In this document: positions 20,817 through 32,475 of the stretch, piece by piece | How positions within the stretch are numbered: position 1 is the first letter of the stretch | How the letters are laid out: each line of letters opens with the position of its first letter | Source of the DNA: Diadophis punctatus similis | Lineage: Eukaryota > Chordata > Lepidosauria > Squamata > Dipsadidae | Length of the DNA stretch: 64,000 nt | Direction of reading: 5' to 3' | Assembly: GCA_023053685.1 (NCBI GenBank) | Contig: JALIGW010000130.1 | Coordinates: 467,174-531,173, forward strand | Program-made: the position numbers and the translations under genes | The notes under the pieces: generated by a model | What the model was told of the DNA's origin: nothing | What the model saw: only the letters and a program-made list of their open reading frames with translations | The model's database searches: none

Positions 20817-21243
20817 GAGGGTTGTCTCTGAAATCAGCCCCGATGGACCCCCGGCTGCTTCTCAGCTTGTCCACAAGTGCCCCTTGACACAACCTTAACC
20901 CTCTTTTGTGGTGCCTCGGGGGGGGGGGAGGAAGGGAGGACCCCGGAAAGGCAAGGACAGGCTGTGGCTTGGTCCCCGTCACAGCGCAAAGGGCAAGGAA
21001 AGAGGAAAAAGTTTGCTCCTAGGAGAAGACAGTTGCCATCACGAGAAGTTACAACTGGGTTGTGCAATGTCCAGGGTGGCTCTTTGCACACCTATGCACA
21101 CCTGTCAACTCACCTATGCACACCTAATCCGACTATGCTTTTTTTTTTGCAGGCATGCTCACACAGATTTATTCTGCCAAACTGCAACACTTACCTTTTA
21201 TTTTTTAAAAAAAAATTATTACTAAATTAATTTACCTTCATTA

Positions 21244-21625
21244 CAGGTAGTCCTTGACTTACAACAGTTCATTTAGTGACTGTTTGAAGTGACAATGCCG
21301 CTGAGAAAAAGTGACTTCTGACCATTTTCCACACCACTGCAGCATCCCCAGGTTCATGCGATCAAAACTTTGATGCTTGTCAACTGACACGTATTTATGA
21401 CGTGGCTTGCAGTGTCCCAGGGTCATGTGATCACCTTTCGCGACCTTCTGACAAGCAATGATTTGTTTAACAATCCTGTTACTAACTTAACAACTGCAGT
21501 GATTCATGTAACAACAACATTGGCAAAAAAAAGTTTCTAAAACGGGACAAAATTCACTTAGCGACTGTCTCATTTAGCAACAGAAATTTTGGGCACAATT
21601 GTAGTTGTAAATTGAAGACTACCTG
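21244..21625. mobile_element. Tigger/pogo-like MITE
   Basis: CAGGTAGTCCTTGACTTAC to AAGACTACCTG with TA on both sides, 382 bp, uninterrupted. Confidence 0.9.
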
Positions 21626-21645
21626 TACTTTGTAAGTAACTCCAG

Positions 21646-22224
21646 GTGGCGAGCATATTAATACTCCTTCCTCCTCCTATTTTCCTCACAATAGCAACCC
21701 AACAAGACAGACACAGACTTCAGAGGATAATCAGAACTGCAGAAAAAACAATTGCTACCAACCTGCCTTCCATTGAGGACCTTTATACTGCAAGAGTCAA
21801 AAAGAGGGCTGTGAAAATATTTACGGACACCTCGCATCCTGGACATAAATTGTTTCAACTCCTACCCTCATTATAGAGCACTGCACACCAAGACAACTAG
21901 ACACAAGAACAGTTTTTTCCCGAACTCCATCACTCTGGTAAACAAATAATTCCCTCACCACTGTCAAACTATTCACTAAGGCTGCATTACTATTACTATT
22001 AGTTTTTCTCATCGTTCCTATCACCCATCTCCTCCCACTTATGACTGCATGACTGTAACTTGTTGCTTGTATCCTTACGATTTATATTCATATGGATTGT
22101 TTCCTGATTGCTTATTTGTACCCTATGACAATCATTAAGTGTTGTACCTCATGATTCTTGACAAATTGTTGTGAGCCACCCAGAGTCTCTGTGGAGTGAG
22201 CGGCATATAAATGCAACAAATAGA

Positions 22225-22311
<87 letters not shown>

Positions 22312-22391
22312 ATGTATATTTTCTTTTATGTACACTGAGAGCATATGCACCAAAGACAAATTCCTTGTGTGTCCAATCACACTTGGCCAAT
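21646..22391 (+). pseudogene. LINE 3' end of the (ATTCT)n-tailed snake family
   Basis: Frame 21646-21876 carries the C-terminal blocks DRHRLQRIIRTAEKTI, LPSIEDLYTARVKKRAVKIF and SHPGHKLFQLLPS, then the 3' UTR shared with 10808 and 57525. The UTR is interrupted at about 22166-22315 by a short 5'-truncated L2-like tail ('gagccacccagagtctctg', 'gcggcatataaatgcaac') with (AAAT)n of about 105 bases. It resumes 'ttttcttttatgtacactgag' and ends at the (ATTCT)n tract. Confidence 0.75.
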
Positions 22392-22494
22392 AAAGAATTC
22401 TATTCTATTCTATTCTATTCTATTCTATTCTATTCTATTCTATTCTATTCTGTTCTGTTCTGTTCTGTTCTGTTCTGTTCTATTCTATTCTATT
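22392..22494. repeat. (ATTCT)n/(GTTCT)n microsatellite at a LINE 3' end
   Basis: About 20 five-base units starting exactly at the LINE terminus, with a central block changed to GTTCT. Same position and unit as at 11201. Confidence 0.95.
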
Positions 22495-22822
22495 GTTTTT
22501 CCCACCCCTCTAATCATGCCAATACACTTTATCAGCAATGAAATTCAACATTATTCCAGCAAGATGCTAGGTTGATATAGCAAGGGAGAGCTGCAATGAA
22601 TAGCCCCTGCGAAGAAAACTTTTGTGTATTGTGTGTTGTGAGGATTCCGCTCCTCCTGAAGTTTTCTTTCCAAGAAAGAAGAACTGGGTTTACAAAAAGA
22701 CAGCGGAGGAGGGGACCGGATGGCTAAATGTTTGGTACCTGACAGAGACCGCCTGTTGCTTTGAAAGCAGTCGGACATCTGTTTGTTCAATCCAAATACA
22801 CCAACAGATGCCAGTTTAGCGA

Positions 22823-22899
22823 CTGAAGGAGAAAAAGAGGGGGGAGGGAGGGAGGGAAGGGGGGAGGGAGGAGGGGGAGGAGAAAAAGTGTAAGGGATA

Positions 22900-22959
<60 letters not shown>
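22823..22959. repeat. G-rich (GGGA)n tract and (CA)n
   Basis: GGGA-rich purines to about 22888 and about 29 CA dinucleotides at 22902-22959. The flanking 22500-22822 and 22960-23500 segments show no recognisable element or exon. Confidence 0.9.
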
Positions 22960-22962
<3 letters not shown>

Positions 22963-23526
22963 ACTTTATAGAGGATGGAAACTGCCATTTTACCACAAAC
23001 ATGAAATGTGGGGAAAGCATCTGATCTCTCAGGGCAAGGAAATCTGTGCCCGTGTTAAGTGCTTTTATTTTGTGTTGTGTGTTCTAGTTTGCTCCCCCAA
23101 TTTTGGGCTATGTGCAAAAGAAGGACTGTGTAGAACAGCACTGCTTCCTTCCTTAATCTTCGGGCCAATCGTCACAGTGTGGGGGACTTGGACGGGGAAA
23201 TTTAAATCTGCCCAAAATGTCAAGCCAAGAACTTGGTCAAGGCAGGATCCTGCGAATTCAAGGGGATGAAAGGAATGGCCCCTGAAAACTTTAGCCAGAT
23301 CTGGAGAATAAGGAAAAGAGAGTGAAATATATATATATATATGCTTTGTTTTCTTTGGTGAATGCAAATAGTACCATCATTGCAAGTGAGAAAGGCAGGC
23401 AAAATCGGGTGAATTTGAAATTTCATCATTCCCATTAGGATTCCAAGGAAAATATTCCTACCGTCTCCTTTACTTATATTTCTTTTTTTCTTTCTTTTTA
23501 AAATTTTTCTTTTTGCTGAAACAGAT

Positions 23527-23818
23527 TTGGGAGTGGGGGGAAAGAGGAGGAGGAGGAGGAAGGGTGAAAGGGTGGAAGGATGGAAGGGTGAAAGGATGGG
23601 AGGGAGGAGGGAGGGAGGGGGAAAGGAAAGAGGGAGGGAGGAAAAGAAAGGAAGGAGAGGAAGAGAAGGGAGGGGAGGGAGGGAGGGAGGGAGGGGAGGG
23701 AGGGAAGCAGGGAAGGGAAAGAAGAAGAGAGGGAGGGAGGAAGAAGGAATGAAAGGAAGGAAGGAGAGGGAGGGAAGGGAGGGAAGGAAGAAGGAAGGGA
23801 GGGAGGGAGGAAAAAAAA
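23527..23818. repeat. Polypurine (GGGA/GGAA)n tract
   Basis: About 290 bases of G and A with few pyrimidines. Open frames rich in Gly, Arg, Glu and Lys are compositional. From 23870 to 24450 the sequence is repeat-poor ('caataatttattgatgttcg', 'ttgcgtaaagcaggctgatag'), with no exon I can support. Confidence 0.9.
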
Positions 23819-24453
23819 ACTAAGCTCAGGGAGATAATGTTACCTTAGCCCCTGAAATACACACACCAGTACAAGTTTACATAGCCCAGGACTTTACTTG
23901 GACTTCTTTTTTTTTAATCAGAAGGAATTTTATTCAATTCTTTGTCTGTTAAATGCAATAATTTATTGATGTTCGTATCTAGTTCCAGCTTCTATGGCTC
24001 TCTGGGTCCGCCCAGAACAACAGTAAGTCCATACTGTGCAAAGTCCTGATATGCAGATGAGAAAAAAGAGCGAACGAAGGAAAGAAATGGGATAACAACA
24101 ATTCCAGAACCCCCACTATGAGGATAATCAATGCCCCCTGCCTGCATGAGAACCAAAAGAACTCCAGAGCATTGCTAATGCTTCTGGGGGTGAAGATGGA
24201 GGCAAAATAAATTGAATCATATTTAAATAGTATTCTTAATTTTGGGTTCCTGACCAAGTTGATAGGAATATTATGGTAAATACACTTTGCGTAAAGCAGG
24301 CTGATAGTGGCCACTTTTATTTCAAACCACAGCTGCACAGCCTCAGGCCTTCAAAAGCTTCCTTTCCGATCTCAGTTTAATGTGCTATAAAGGGAAAATA
24401 TGAAACATGGACAGTCAACAGGTCAACTATATTTATTGTGAATTAAATTAGGG

Positions 24454-24583
24454 CAGGGGTCCTCAAACTTGGCAACTTTAAGACTTGTGGACTTCAACTC
24501 CCAGAATTCTCCAGCCAGCTGGCTGGGGAATTCTGGGAGTTGAAGTCCACAAGTCTTAAAGTTGCCAAGTTTGAAGACCTCTG
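24454..24583. mobile_element. Palindromic hAT MITE, 130 bp
   Basis: CAGGGGTCCTCAAACTTGGC ... AAGTTTGAAGACCTCTG with a perfect 8-bp TSD AATTAGGG at 24446-24453 and 24584-24591. Nearly the whole element is one inverted repeat centred near 'cagccagctggctgg'. It contains 'gtggacttcaactcccagaa', the seed sequence of the minisatellite at 58749. Confidence 0.9.
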
Positions 24584-24728
24584 AATTAGGGCTACCAGAT
24601 CGGGCTGGTAGAAATCCAGTGGAACAGTAGGATGGAAGTGATGATGGATGTTTTGGTGCTACTGTGTCCTGTCCATTCAGGTTTCCGCAGCCCAGATCTG
24701 GTATTCTTAGCGGATTTTAAATAGAAAT

Positions 24729-25418
24729 TGTTGTGGCTTGCCCGCGTCCTGCGCAACTGGTCATGGATCCGGAGGACCAAGAGTCGACTGTGGCGCGGCA
24801 CTATCATCCCGTGTACCTGGCACCTGAGTCTGATAGCGAGGAGGACTCAGTGCCAGAGGAGGAAAACCAGCCAGGGCCTTCTGCACCTTCTCAGCTAGTG
24901 CTGAGTGAGTCATCAGAAGAGGAGGAGCCTCTGCTGGATGCTAGGGCACGCAGGGCAGCTAGCAGGGAGGAATGGCTCTACCGACGGAGGTCTCCTCGCA
25001 TGTAGAGCTGAGGGCTAATCGGCCACGCCCTCAGGCTACTTAAGGCTTGGAGCACGCAATAGTTGTTGCTGGAAGCAACTACGGTGTTTTATTGCACTCA
25101 AGATTTCTCTGCATTGGGTTCCTGCTCTGAGGTATTTTGGATTATCGGCTCCTTTGATATTTGGTTCCGGGATTCCAGCCAACTTTAGTGAGTAAGAGAT
25201 AAGGATGGATTAAGTGCCTATTTGTTTGGGACTTTGAACTCTGGCCAAAAGCTCACGAAGAGAATATCGAACTTTCTGCTCCAAGAAATCTCTCTCTGTT
25301 TTTCCCTGGACTTTAAACCTGATTTTTACTAAGCATAATTATTAGTAAAGATCCCTTATTATTTAGCAAACAGTTGTGTGTGTGTCCTTTCTGAGGGTTC
25401 CCGTGCTGGGTCACAACA
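24729..25418 (+). mobile_element. Solo LTR, 690 bp
   Basis: Starts TGTTGTG and ends CACAACA (7-bp inverted termini) with a perfect 5-bp TSD GAAAT at 24724-24728 and 25419-25423. 'ggctacttaaggcttgg' near 25035 could serve as a TATA-like core, and 'attattagtaaagatccc' near 25338 as a polyadenylation region. No internal sequence remains. The 5-bp TSD suits a Gypsy-type or some retroviral-type LTR. The family is not identified. Confidence 0.75.
24733..25005 (+). CDS. Acidic reading frame inside the solo LTR
   Basis: An open frame of up to 90 codons, with a better start at 24763 (MDPEDQES, 80 codons). It is rich in Glu, Asp, Ser and Pro with repeated acidic-serine patches (DSEEDS, SESSEEEEP) and a basic end (ARRAASREEWLYRRRSPRM). 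No domain is recognised. It lies wholly within the LTR. It may be the N-terminus of an element protein that begins in the LTR, or a chance frame. There is no sign of host expression. Confidence 0.3.
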   Translation: MACPRPAQLVMDPEDQESTVARHYHPVYLAPESDSEEDSVPEEENQPGPSAPSQLVLSESSEEEEPLLDARARRAASREEWLYRRRSPRM

Positions 25419-25711
25419 GAAATGAAATGAAATCTGTGTTTGGTGCTGATGCTAGTCATGATTTTGTAGAGTCCTGACCTTGGGAGGACGCCTCCTTGAC
25501 GTTGAAAAGCTGTCCTAAAGAAGAGCATTCTACTAAGTGAGCTCCAGCAAATGATAACGGCAAAGATATGCCATTAAGTCAGTGTTGATTCTTGGTGACC
25601 ATATAGGTAGATTTCCTTCATAATGATCTCTCTCTAACCTGGTCCTTCAACTCTTTCAGTGGTGCACCTGCACCACTAAAACCACCTGTCATCCATTAAG
25701 TTAGACCAGAT

Positions 25712-26268
25712 CAGGGGTCAGCAACCCACGGCTCTGGAGCCGCATGTGGCTCTTTCATCCCTCTGCTGCGGCTCCTTGTCGCTGGTCGGTTCCACAATTG
25801 ATAGGGCTTTCGGTTAGGACAGGTAAAAAGGATGCTGTGCTAGGAGGAGACTATGATGGGGGAACCGGACTTCCGGTCGGCTCCAGAATTGGACACGCTT
25901 CCGGTTAGGACCTTTGTGGCTCTTTGAGTGTTTAAGATTGCCGACCAGTGTTGGGTTTCTACCGGTGCGGTCTTGCCTGTTCGTCGCCGCAAAGCCGAAG
26001 AAGCTGTTGGCATTCGCGGCGCAGGGCTTTCCACGCCCGCTTTCCCTGCCCGCCGGGACGCCACCGTTTGCGTTCTTTTGCCCTCTGCACATGCGCAAAG
26101 CGTTCTGCTTGCGCAGAGGGCAAAAGAACGCAAATGGCGGTGTCCAGGCGGGCGGGGAAAGCGGGCGGGGGAAGCCCCGCGCCGTGAACATCAACAGCTT
26201 CTTCAGCTCTGCGGCGACGAACAGGCAAGATCGCACCGGTAGGAACCCACCACTGTTGCCGACCCCTG
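25712..26268. mobile_element. hAT MITE (CAGGGGTCAGCAACCC family), host of a nested hAT
   Basis: Left CAGGGGTCAGCAACCCACGG with 'ggagccgcatgtggctcttt', right 'tgccgacccctg'. TSD GACCAGAT (25704-25711) and GACTAGAT (26269-26276), one mismatch. Its own sequence is 25712-25945 and 26256-26268. An uninterrupted relative is at 45478-45783. Confidence 0.85.
25946..26255. mobile_element. Fully palindromic hAT MITE, 310 bp
   Basis: CAGTGTTGGGTTTCTACCGG ... AGGAACCCACCACTG with perfect TSD TTGCCGAC at 25938-25945 and 26256-26263. The two halves, about 150 bp each, are inverted copies with a modest number of mismatches, which is why long frames appear on both strands. It holds 'ctgcacatgcgc' and 'cttgcgcagag' at the centre. 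Confidence 0.9.
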
Positions 26269-26282
26269 GACTAGATGAACAC

Positions 26283-26625
26283 AGTCATGAACACCAGAAT
26301 AACAGAAGAGTTGGAAGAGACCTTGAAGTTCTTCTAATCCAACCCCCTGCTCAAGTAGGAGACCAAACACCATTTCAGACAATTGGCTGTCCAGTCTCTT
26401 CTTGAAAACCTCCATTAATGGAGCACCCACAATGTCTGAAGGCAAGCTGTTCCACTGGTTATTCTAACAGTCAGGAAATTTCTCCTTATTTGCAAGTTGG
26501 ATCTCTGCTTGATTCGTTTCCATCAATTGTTCCTTATCTTGCCTTCTGGTGCTTTGGAAAATAGACTGACACCCCCCCCCCACCCACATCTTCTTTGTGG
26601 CAGCCCCTCAAATATTGAAACATTG
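26283..26625 (-). repeat. CR1 LINE 3' tail, antisense
   Basis: 'agttggaagagaccttgaag', 'aatccaaccccctgctcaag', 'ggagcacccacaatgtctga' are the CR1 3' end read on the opposite strand. Includes a run of C near 26571-26582. Confidence 0.7.
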
Positions 26626-26635
26626 CTGGGGTCCT

Positions 26636-26765
26636 TGGGGCTCTCTAAGCTTGGTGGTTTTCTTGCAGACATTTCATTACCAAATTAGGTAACATCATCA
26701 GTGCTCCTGGGTTACTTGGGTCCTGTTGGATGAGGCCCAGGAGAACACTAAGGATTCTTAATTCT
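26636..26765. repeat. Recurrent 'gtttcattacc' retroelement tail
   Basis: 'cagacatttcattaccaaat' and 'aggtaacatcatcagtgctc' recur antisense at 34884 and again near 46386. I believe this is a Penelope-like or LINE 3' end common in squamates, but the class is not established from this window. Confidence 0.4.
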
Positions 26766-26771
26766 GAATGG

Positions 26772-26976
26772 TTTAGCAATAACAATAGCAATAGCAATAG
26801 CACTTAGACTTATATACCGCTTCATAGTGCTTTACAGCCCTCTCTAAGCGGTTTACAGGGTTCAGCATATTGCCCCCAACAATCTGGGTCCTCATTTTAC
26901 CGACCTCGGAAGGATGGAAGGCTGAATCAACCTTGAGCCGGTCAGGATCGAACTCCTGTCTGTGGGCAGAGTTTGC
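26772..26976 (-). mobile_element. MIR-like SINE, head replaced
   Basis: Minus-strand tail 'agcaatagcacttagactta' and core are present. The head is cut at 'gtctgtgggcagagtttgcc', just before a second copy of the same SINE begins. Confidence 0.7.
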
Positions 26977-26980
26977 CTGC

Positions 26981-27200
26981 AATAGGAATAGCACTTAGAC
27001 TTATATACCGCTTCACAGTGCTTTACAGCCCTCTCTAAGTGGTTTACAGAGTCATCCTATTGCCCCCAACAATCTGGGTCCTCATTTTACCCACCTCGGA
27101 AGGATGGAAGGCTGAGTCAACCTTGAGCCGGTGAGATTTGAACAGCTGAACTGCTGAACTGCAGTGCTGCATTTTAACTACTGCGCCACCTCGGCTCTTC
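26981..27200 (-). mobile_element. MIR-like SINE
   Basis: A second copy in tandem with 26772, same orientation, complete to the head 'ctgcgccacctcggctc'. Confidence 0.75.
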
Positions 27201-27224
27201 TATAAACAATTATTTATCATTCTC

Positions 27225-28310
27225 TCACCAGACCTGACAGTCTCTTGGCTAAAATTTGGCACTTCCCAAGTCAAGTAGTCTTTCACAGCGGCGGATGTAA
27301 ATGGCGGATGGAAATTCTAACTCCTTCAAAGCAGGTCAAACAAATGCTCCTCAAATCCGTCTTCTATTAAAGGCAACCTTGTCCGTTAATACTGATCTTC
27401 TAAATAAAACGCTTCCTGGTTTTGAGTTGCTTTTTTATTGTCCTTGTAAAAGGAGAAGGCCCAGCTGATGGATAATAGGAAGATCATCGCTTGATAGGTT
27501 GTTAGTACCGTGCCAAATAGGCTTTTAATTTTCTTAGGGCGGTGCAGGGCGTCTCTGGAGCTGAGCATCCATCATTGCCACAAAACTTCACATCCCAATT
27601 TTCCCAAAGGGGCTCTCATTGTGAAGAGTCCCCCAGCCTGCTTTGTGACTCCAGGCACTGCTGCATGGCTCTTAGGATGATAAAAAGTCATGTTGCCGGC
27701 AAAAACGACATACGGCTAAAGTCTTTAGAGGTGCCAAATTCATTTAGAATTCCCTTCCGGTGACACGGCGTGGTCTTTTTGTCCAATCGCTGGGAGGGAG
27801 AACAATTTGAATGGCTGCAGAATAAAACCTCAGAGGTTCATGCAGACAAGCTGACATTTTATTCCTGCAATTACAATTTTTGAATGAGAGTAGGTTTTAT
27901 ATATCGTTTTGCGGGGAAAGTTTACCTTCTAATGCTTTCTCCTTGACTTTTTCCTCCTGATGTATCACCAGAGAGAAAATGCAAAAAGAGTATAAATCTG
28001 CAACCTTTTTATTCATGTGCTAATTTATTTGACATGCACGCACACCGGTAGACACCCATTTAGAACGGACTACTACTAAAGAGAAGTGCAAAAGAGCATT
28101 TTGAGGAAAATTGTGACAGGTAAGATTTGGGTTGCTCAGTTTATTATCTGTGCAATGTGAAAAGTTTGGGAGCCATCTCCACATCATGCTCGTAAGGTTC
28201 TTCCACTTTAAATTACACTTAAACCAAAAAGTCCTTCCAGAAAAAAAACAGGCCTTCTGTTCAGGCTTCCAAAGACAAAAAGACCATCCCAGGTCTATCA
28301 CCAACAGGAA
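27225..28310. promoter_or_regulatory. Repeat-poor block, candidate conserved non-coding DNA
   Basis: About 1.1 kb with no transposon termini, microsatellites or long coding frames, in a window that is otherwise almost all repeats. Balanced composition with homeobox-type ATTA/TAAT cores ('gcaattacaatttttgaatg', 'ggcttttaattttcttagg'). Longest frame 97 codons, unrecognised. This is the type of sequence expected for conserved enhancers of developmental genes, but conservation cannot be seen from one genome. Confidence 0.35.
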
Positions 28311-28321
28311 CACCCTTTGTG

Positions 28322-28962
28322 CAGGGGCGGGTTCCTAATTTTTTTACTATCACTCTGTGGGCGTGGCTTATTTTGTGGGTGTGGCTTGCCAGCCATGTGA
28401 CCGGGTGGGCGTGGGCCTCGGGAGCTTGGCAGCGGCCGGAGAAGCAGGGGGGCATTGCCCACTCGCAATGCAGCCCCCCACAGCGGGAGCAGCAAGACCG
28501 CGGCAGCGGTTCTTCTAGGAGGCTCCGTCCGGCCTGAATGCTTCTCCCCATTTGATAATCCTAGGCTCCTGCCGCCCATTCCCCCTCCCCTCAGCAGCTC
28601 GAGAAGCCTCGAACGTGCGAAAATGCCTGGGATCATCACCACGCATTTGTGGCTTCTTAGACTGCTGAAGGGAGGGGAACTGAGATAGGTCCTGCCGCCC
28701 ATTCTTTCAGCGTCTCACGCGCTCCCTCAGCCATCCTCCCCTGCTTGGACTTACTGTGGGGTAGGAAGGCAGCGCATGCGCAGTGCCGGAAGCTCAGCTT
28801 CTGGGCATGCGCAGAAGAAATTTTTTAAAAAAATTAAAAATATTTTTTTTAAAAAATGGCGGTGCCCAGGCACCAGCAACTGACCGCACCGGTACTGTGA
28901 CGTCACCAGTGGGCCACTACCGGTGCTATAGAGTGGACCGCACCGGTAGGAACCCACCACTG
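28322..28962. mobile_element. hAT MITE (CAGGGGCGGGTTCCTA family), 641 bp
   Basis: Perfect 8-bp TSD CCTTTGTG at 28314-28321 and 28963-28970. Termini CAGGGGCGGGTTCCTA and GTAGGAACCCACCACTG. An exact GCGCATGCGC is at 28772-28781, plus A/T runs near 28820-28850. Longest of the three family members here. Confidence 0.95.
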
Positions 28963-29111
28963 CCTTTGTGAGTGGGCTTGTTCTGATGATGCACTCTTCT
29001 ATCAAAAGGTTTATTTGCACATTCTGATCACCTATTTTGGCCTATCTATATATCTATATGCCGTAGCACAAACTTGGTAACTTTAAGATATGTGGCCTTC
29101 AATTCCCAGAA

Positions 29112-29168
29112 TTTCTAGAAAGGGAGGGAGGGAAAAAGAAAGGGTGATGGGGAGAAAGAGAATGAAAG

Positions 29169-29210
<42 letters not shown>

Positions 29211-29552
29211 GAGGGCAGAGGAAGAGAGAAAAGTGGGGGGAGGAAAGGGAGAGAAGAGAGGGGGAGGGAGAGAAAAGGAGGGGGAGAGGGAGAGGGAGGG
29301 AAAGGGAGAGAGGAGAGAGGGGGAAGGAGAGAATGAGAGGAAGAGAGGAGACAGGAAAAGGGAGACAGGGAGAGGGAGAGAGAAGGAAAGGGAGAGAGAA
29401 GAGAGAGGGAGAGAAGAGAAGGAAGGAGAGAAGGAGAGGGAGAAGGAGGGAGAGAGAAGGGAGAGGGAGACAATGAGAGGGAGAAGGAAAGAGAAGAGAA
29501 AGAGGGAAAGAGAGAGGGAGGGTGGGAAGCAGAGAGAGGGAGGGAGAGATGG
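29112..29552. repeat. Polypurine (GA/GGGA)n tract
   Basis: About 440 bases of GAGA and GGGA with an almost pure (GA)n at 29172-29206. The Arg/Glu and Leu/Ser frames are artefacts. 29068-29110 before it is one end of the palindromic MITE family. 29560-30234 shows nothing I can name. Confidence 0.9.
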
Positions 29553-30234
29553 ATCCTTGTAAGAGCCACAGCTCTGCTAAGGGGTGGAATAAGTGTTTGG
29601 AAAGAATTTGTGCCGTCCTTCTTCCTTCCAACTTCCCTTTCCCCTACTCCACCCCCCTGCCCACTCCATTCAATCCCCGGTGCTGTAATTTTTGAAGGAA
29701 TTGGCTCATCTTACGTGCAGATAGGTTTGTGTCAAGGTGCAGCCGAACAGATAGTCTGGTCTATGCATAGTAAGAGCTTTCTCAGAAAGAGGAGATGCCT
29801 AGAGCAGGGCCTTATCAATGCAACCTGACTGCCGTTTATCTACTTCTCCATCAAATATGAAAACAGTTCTCCATCTAATGCTTCTATTTTTCTTAGGAAG
29901 GTGACGAGTGGAATAATAATTGGGGTCCAGGGTTGGGATGGAAGGGGGGGGATTATACTGAGTTGTGGGCTTTGGGGTAGGGGGACAGAGGGGGAGTTCA
30001 GGTCAGAAGCAAAAGTACCCTTTTTACCAGGCCTGATCCTTATGGGTCAAGTCCTCCCCACCCCTCAGTCCCATGCTCTGAGCATCTTTGCAAAATGCTG
30101 GAAGCTAACGTCGTCGGCCCATTAAAACATTTCGGAGTTGAATAGTTTTCTGCTTTTTCTTCAGGCAAACTGCAGGGTTGCCAAGAAGATGCAGTAGGAC
30201 CAACGGGGCAGCTGAGGGGACAAGTGCCTTCTTA

Positions 30235-30495
30235 ACAGAATAACAGAGTTGGAAGGGACCTTGGAGGTCTTCTAGACCAACCCCTTGCTTAGGGAAGAAA
30301 CCCTACATTGTTTCAGACAAATGGTTGTCCAATCTCTTCTTAAAAACTTCCAGTGTTGGAGCATCCACAACTTCTGGAGGTAATTTGTTGCACTGATTAA
30401 TTGTTCTAACTGTCAGGAAATTTCTTCTTAGTTCTAGGTTGCTTCTCTTCTCAATTAGTTTCCATCTATTGCTTCTTGTTTTGCCTTCAGGTATA
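30235..30495 (-). repeat. CR1 LINE 3' tail, antisense
   Basis: 'aacagagttggaagggacctt', 'tctagaccaaccccttgct', 'tggagcatccacaacttctg', 'aactgtcaggaaatttcttc'. 30496-31115 after it holds no gene I can support. Confidence 0.75.
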
Positions 30496-31136
30496 TCATT
30501 ATAACAGTTCCCATTCCGTGTATACTTATCTCATGCAAATATTATTCAAGTATGTATATATTTATAAAACATCTACGTGACTATCATTTTGTTTAACCTA
30601 CACTATTCTGTATAAATCAGATTCATATTTATCTTATGACCCTTGACTGGCAGGAGCTTGGGGACAGAGCAAAAAGAGAGAAGGGCTTTGGATGGCGCCT
30701 AATTAATGTGTGGAACTCCCTGTAACAAGACAGGACTTGAAACAGAGTTTGAAGAAGTTCATGGAAGATAGTTAGGTTTGGAGGCTAAATGCCTGTCTGT
30801 TGTTGGAGTGCAAACATGTTAGGATATTTAATTTAGTAGCTGGAACAATAAAGTGTACAATGGGCCAGAATACATACTTGTGGTTGATTGGTGGAGAGAA
30901 AGTGGGCTCCTGCCCACTCTACGCTATGATTGGTTGTTGTGGGTGTAAAGGGGGAGTTTCCCTTTTTTCCCGCCATTTCTTCTGTGTGATCTGTATGCTG
31001 TTCTGTGATTTACCTCATGATGCTCCTGTTTGCCTGATTATCTTATATAAAGTCTATAAATAAATATAAATATATAAATAAATAAAAATATTTAGATATA
31101 AAATAAATATATTTTATGTTTTTATGTATAAAATAT

Positions 31137-31409
<273 letters not shown>

Positions 31410-31435
31410 TATATATACTTTATAAAATGTATATA

Positions 31436-31620
31436 TACTTAATACTGTTGACCACCTCTACAGCTGCATTAACTAACTTTAATAGTAGTTTGTGGTTGTT
31501 CAGAGGGTATTTTAGAAGCTCCTTAATCCCACCTGTCCCCTTTGCCTCTTCCCACCTTTCTACATCCTCAACCTGGCCAAACCTAATCAATTTTCCTAGC
31601 ACATCCTCCACTCACTCCAC
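31436..31620 (-). pseudogene. LINE ORF2 fragment
   Basis: Minus-strand frame ends LKLVNAAVEVVNSIKY, matching AAVEVVNSIKYLGV of the LINE at 12890. The upstream part (IRFGQVEDVERWEEAKGTGG) has no assignment but fits the same ORF. Confidence 0.5.
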
Positions 31621-32090
31621 ATGCCCCATAGCAAGTAAAAGACCCAGAAAGCCTCATTAGGAAAGTAAAAATGGAAAGTGAGAAACCTGGGCTAATGTTA
31701 CGCCTTAAGAAGACAAAGGTCAGGCTAACCTGCGTGCTTCGTGCATTTATGGTTGATCACCAGGAACTGAAGGCGGAGGATAATTTTCCTTTCTTGCATT
31801 CAAGAAGAGATAAAGATGAGAAGAGACAATTAAGGCTAGAAAGGAAGACCCTGACAAGCCCAGACAATGTAAGTGCCCTTTTGGAGATTGTAAAAGTGAC
31901 TGTCTGAATCTAAAACATAATGAGGAAAACTGGTCCTGGTTCAAAGGACATGGCCACATAACTGAAGACTTTTCTTTCTCCTCCTTTCTTTAATTTCCTA
32001 TTGGTTTAATTTCCATTTCTTTTGCTTTTCTATTTCCTACTGACTTGATTTCTCAGGTTTCCCATCAGTAACGCTAAGACTCGAAGACTA

Positions 32091-32475
32091 CACGTAGTCT
32101 TTGACTTATGACCACAACTGAGCCCACCATTTCTGTTGCTAAACGATACAACTGTCAAGTGAGTTTTGCCCCATTTTAAACCTTTCTTGCCATAGTTGTT
32201 AAGTGGATCGCTGCAGTTATTAAGTCAGTAACATGGCTGCAAAGTGAATCTGGCTTCCCCACAGACTTTGCTTGCCTGAAGGTTGCAAAAGGTGATCACG
32301 TGACCCCGGGACACTGCAACCGTCCTAAACATAACCAGTTGCCAAATTTTGATCACATGACCACGGGGATGTTGCAAATGTGTCCTAAGTGTGAGAACTA
32401 GTCCTAAGTCACTTTTTTCAGTGCCATTGTAACTTCAAACAGTCACTAAATGAATGGTTGTAAGTCTAGGATTAC
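32091..32475. mobile_element. Tigger/pogo-like MITE
   Basis: 'acgtagtctttgacttatgac' to 'gtaagtctaggattac', TA before the left end. Worn TIRs and a complete body. Confidence 0.8.

Noticed and set aside
20140..20982. 280-codon minus-strand frame with repeated peptide units
   Set aside because: It spans CR1, a hAT and its 33-bp tandem repeats. The repeated peptides come from the DNA repeats.
25914..26405. Overlapping frames of 80-163 codons on both strands with similar peptides
   Set aside because: They mirror each other because the DNA is a palindromic MITE.
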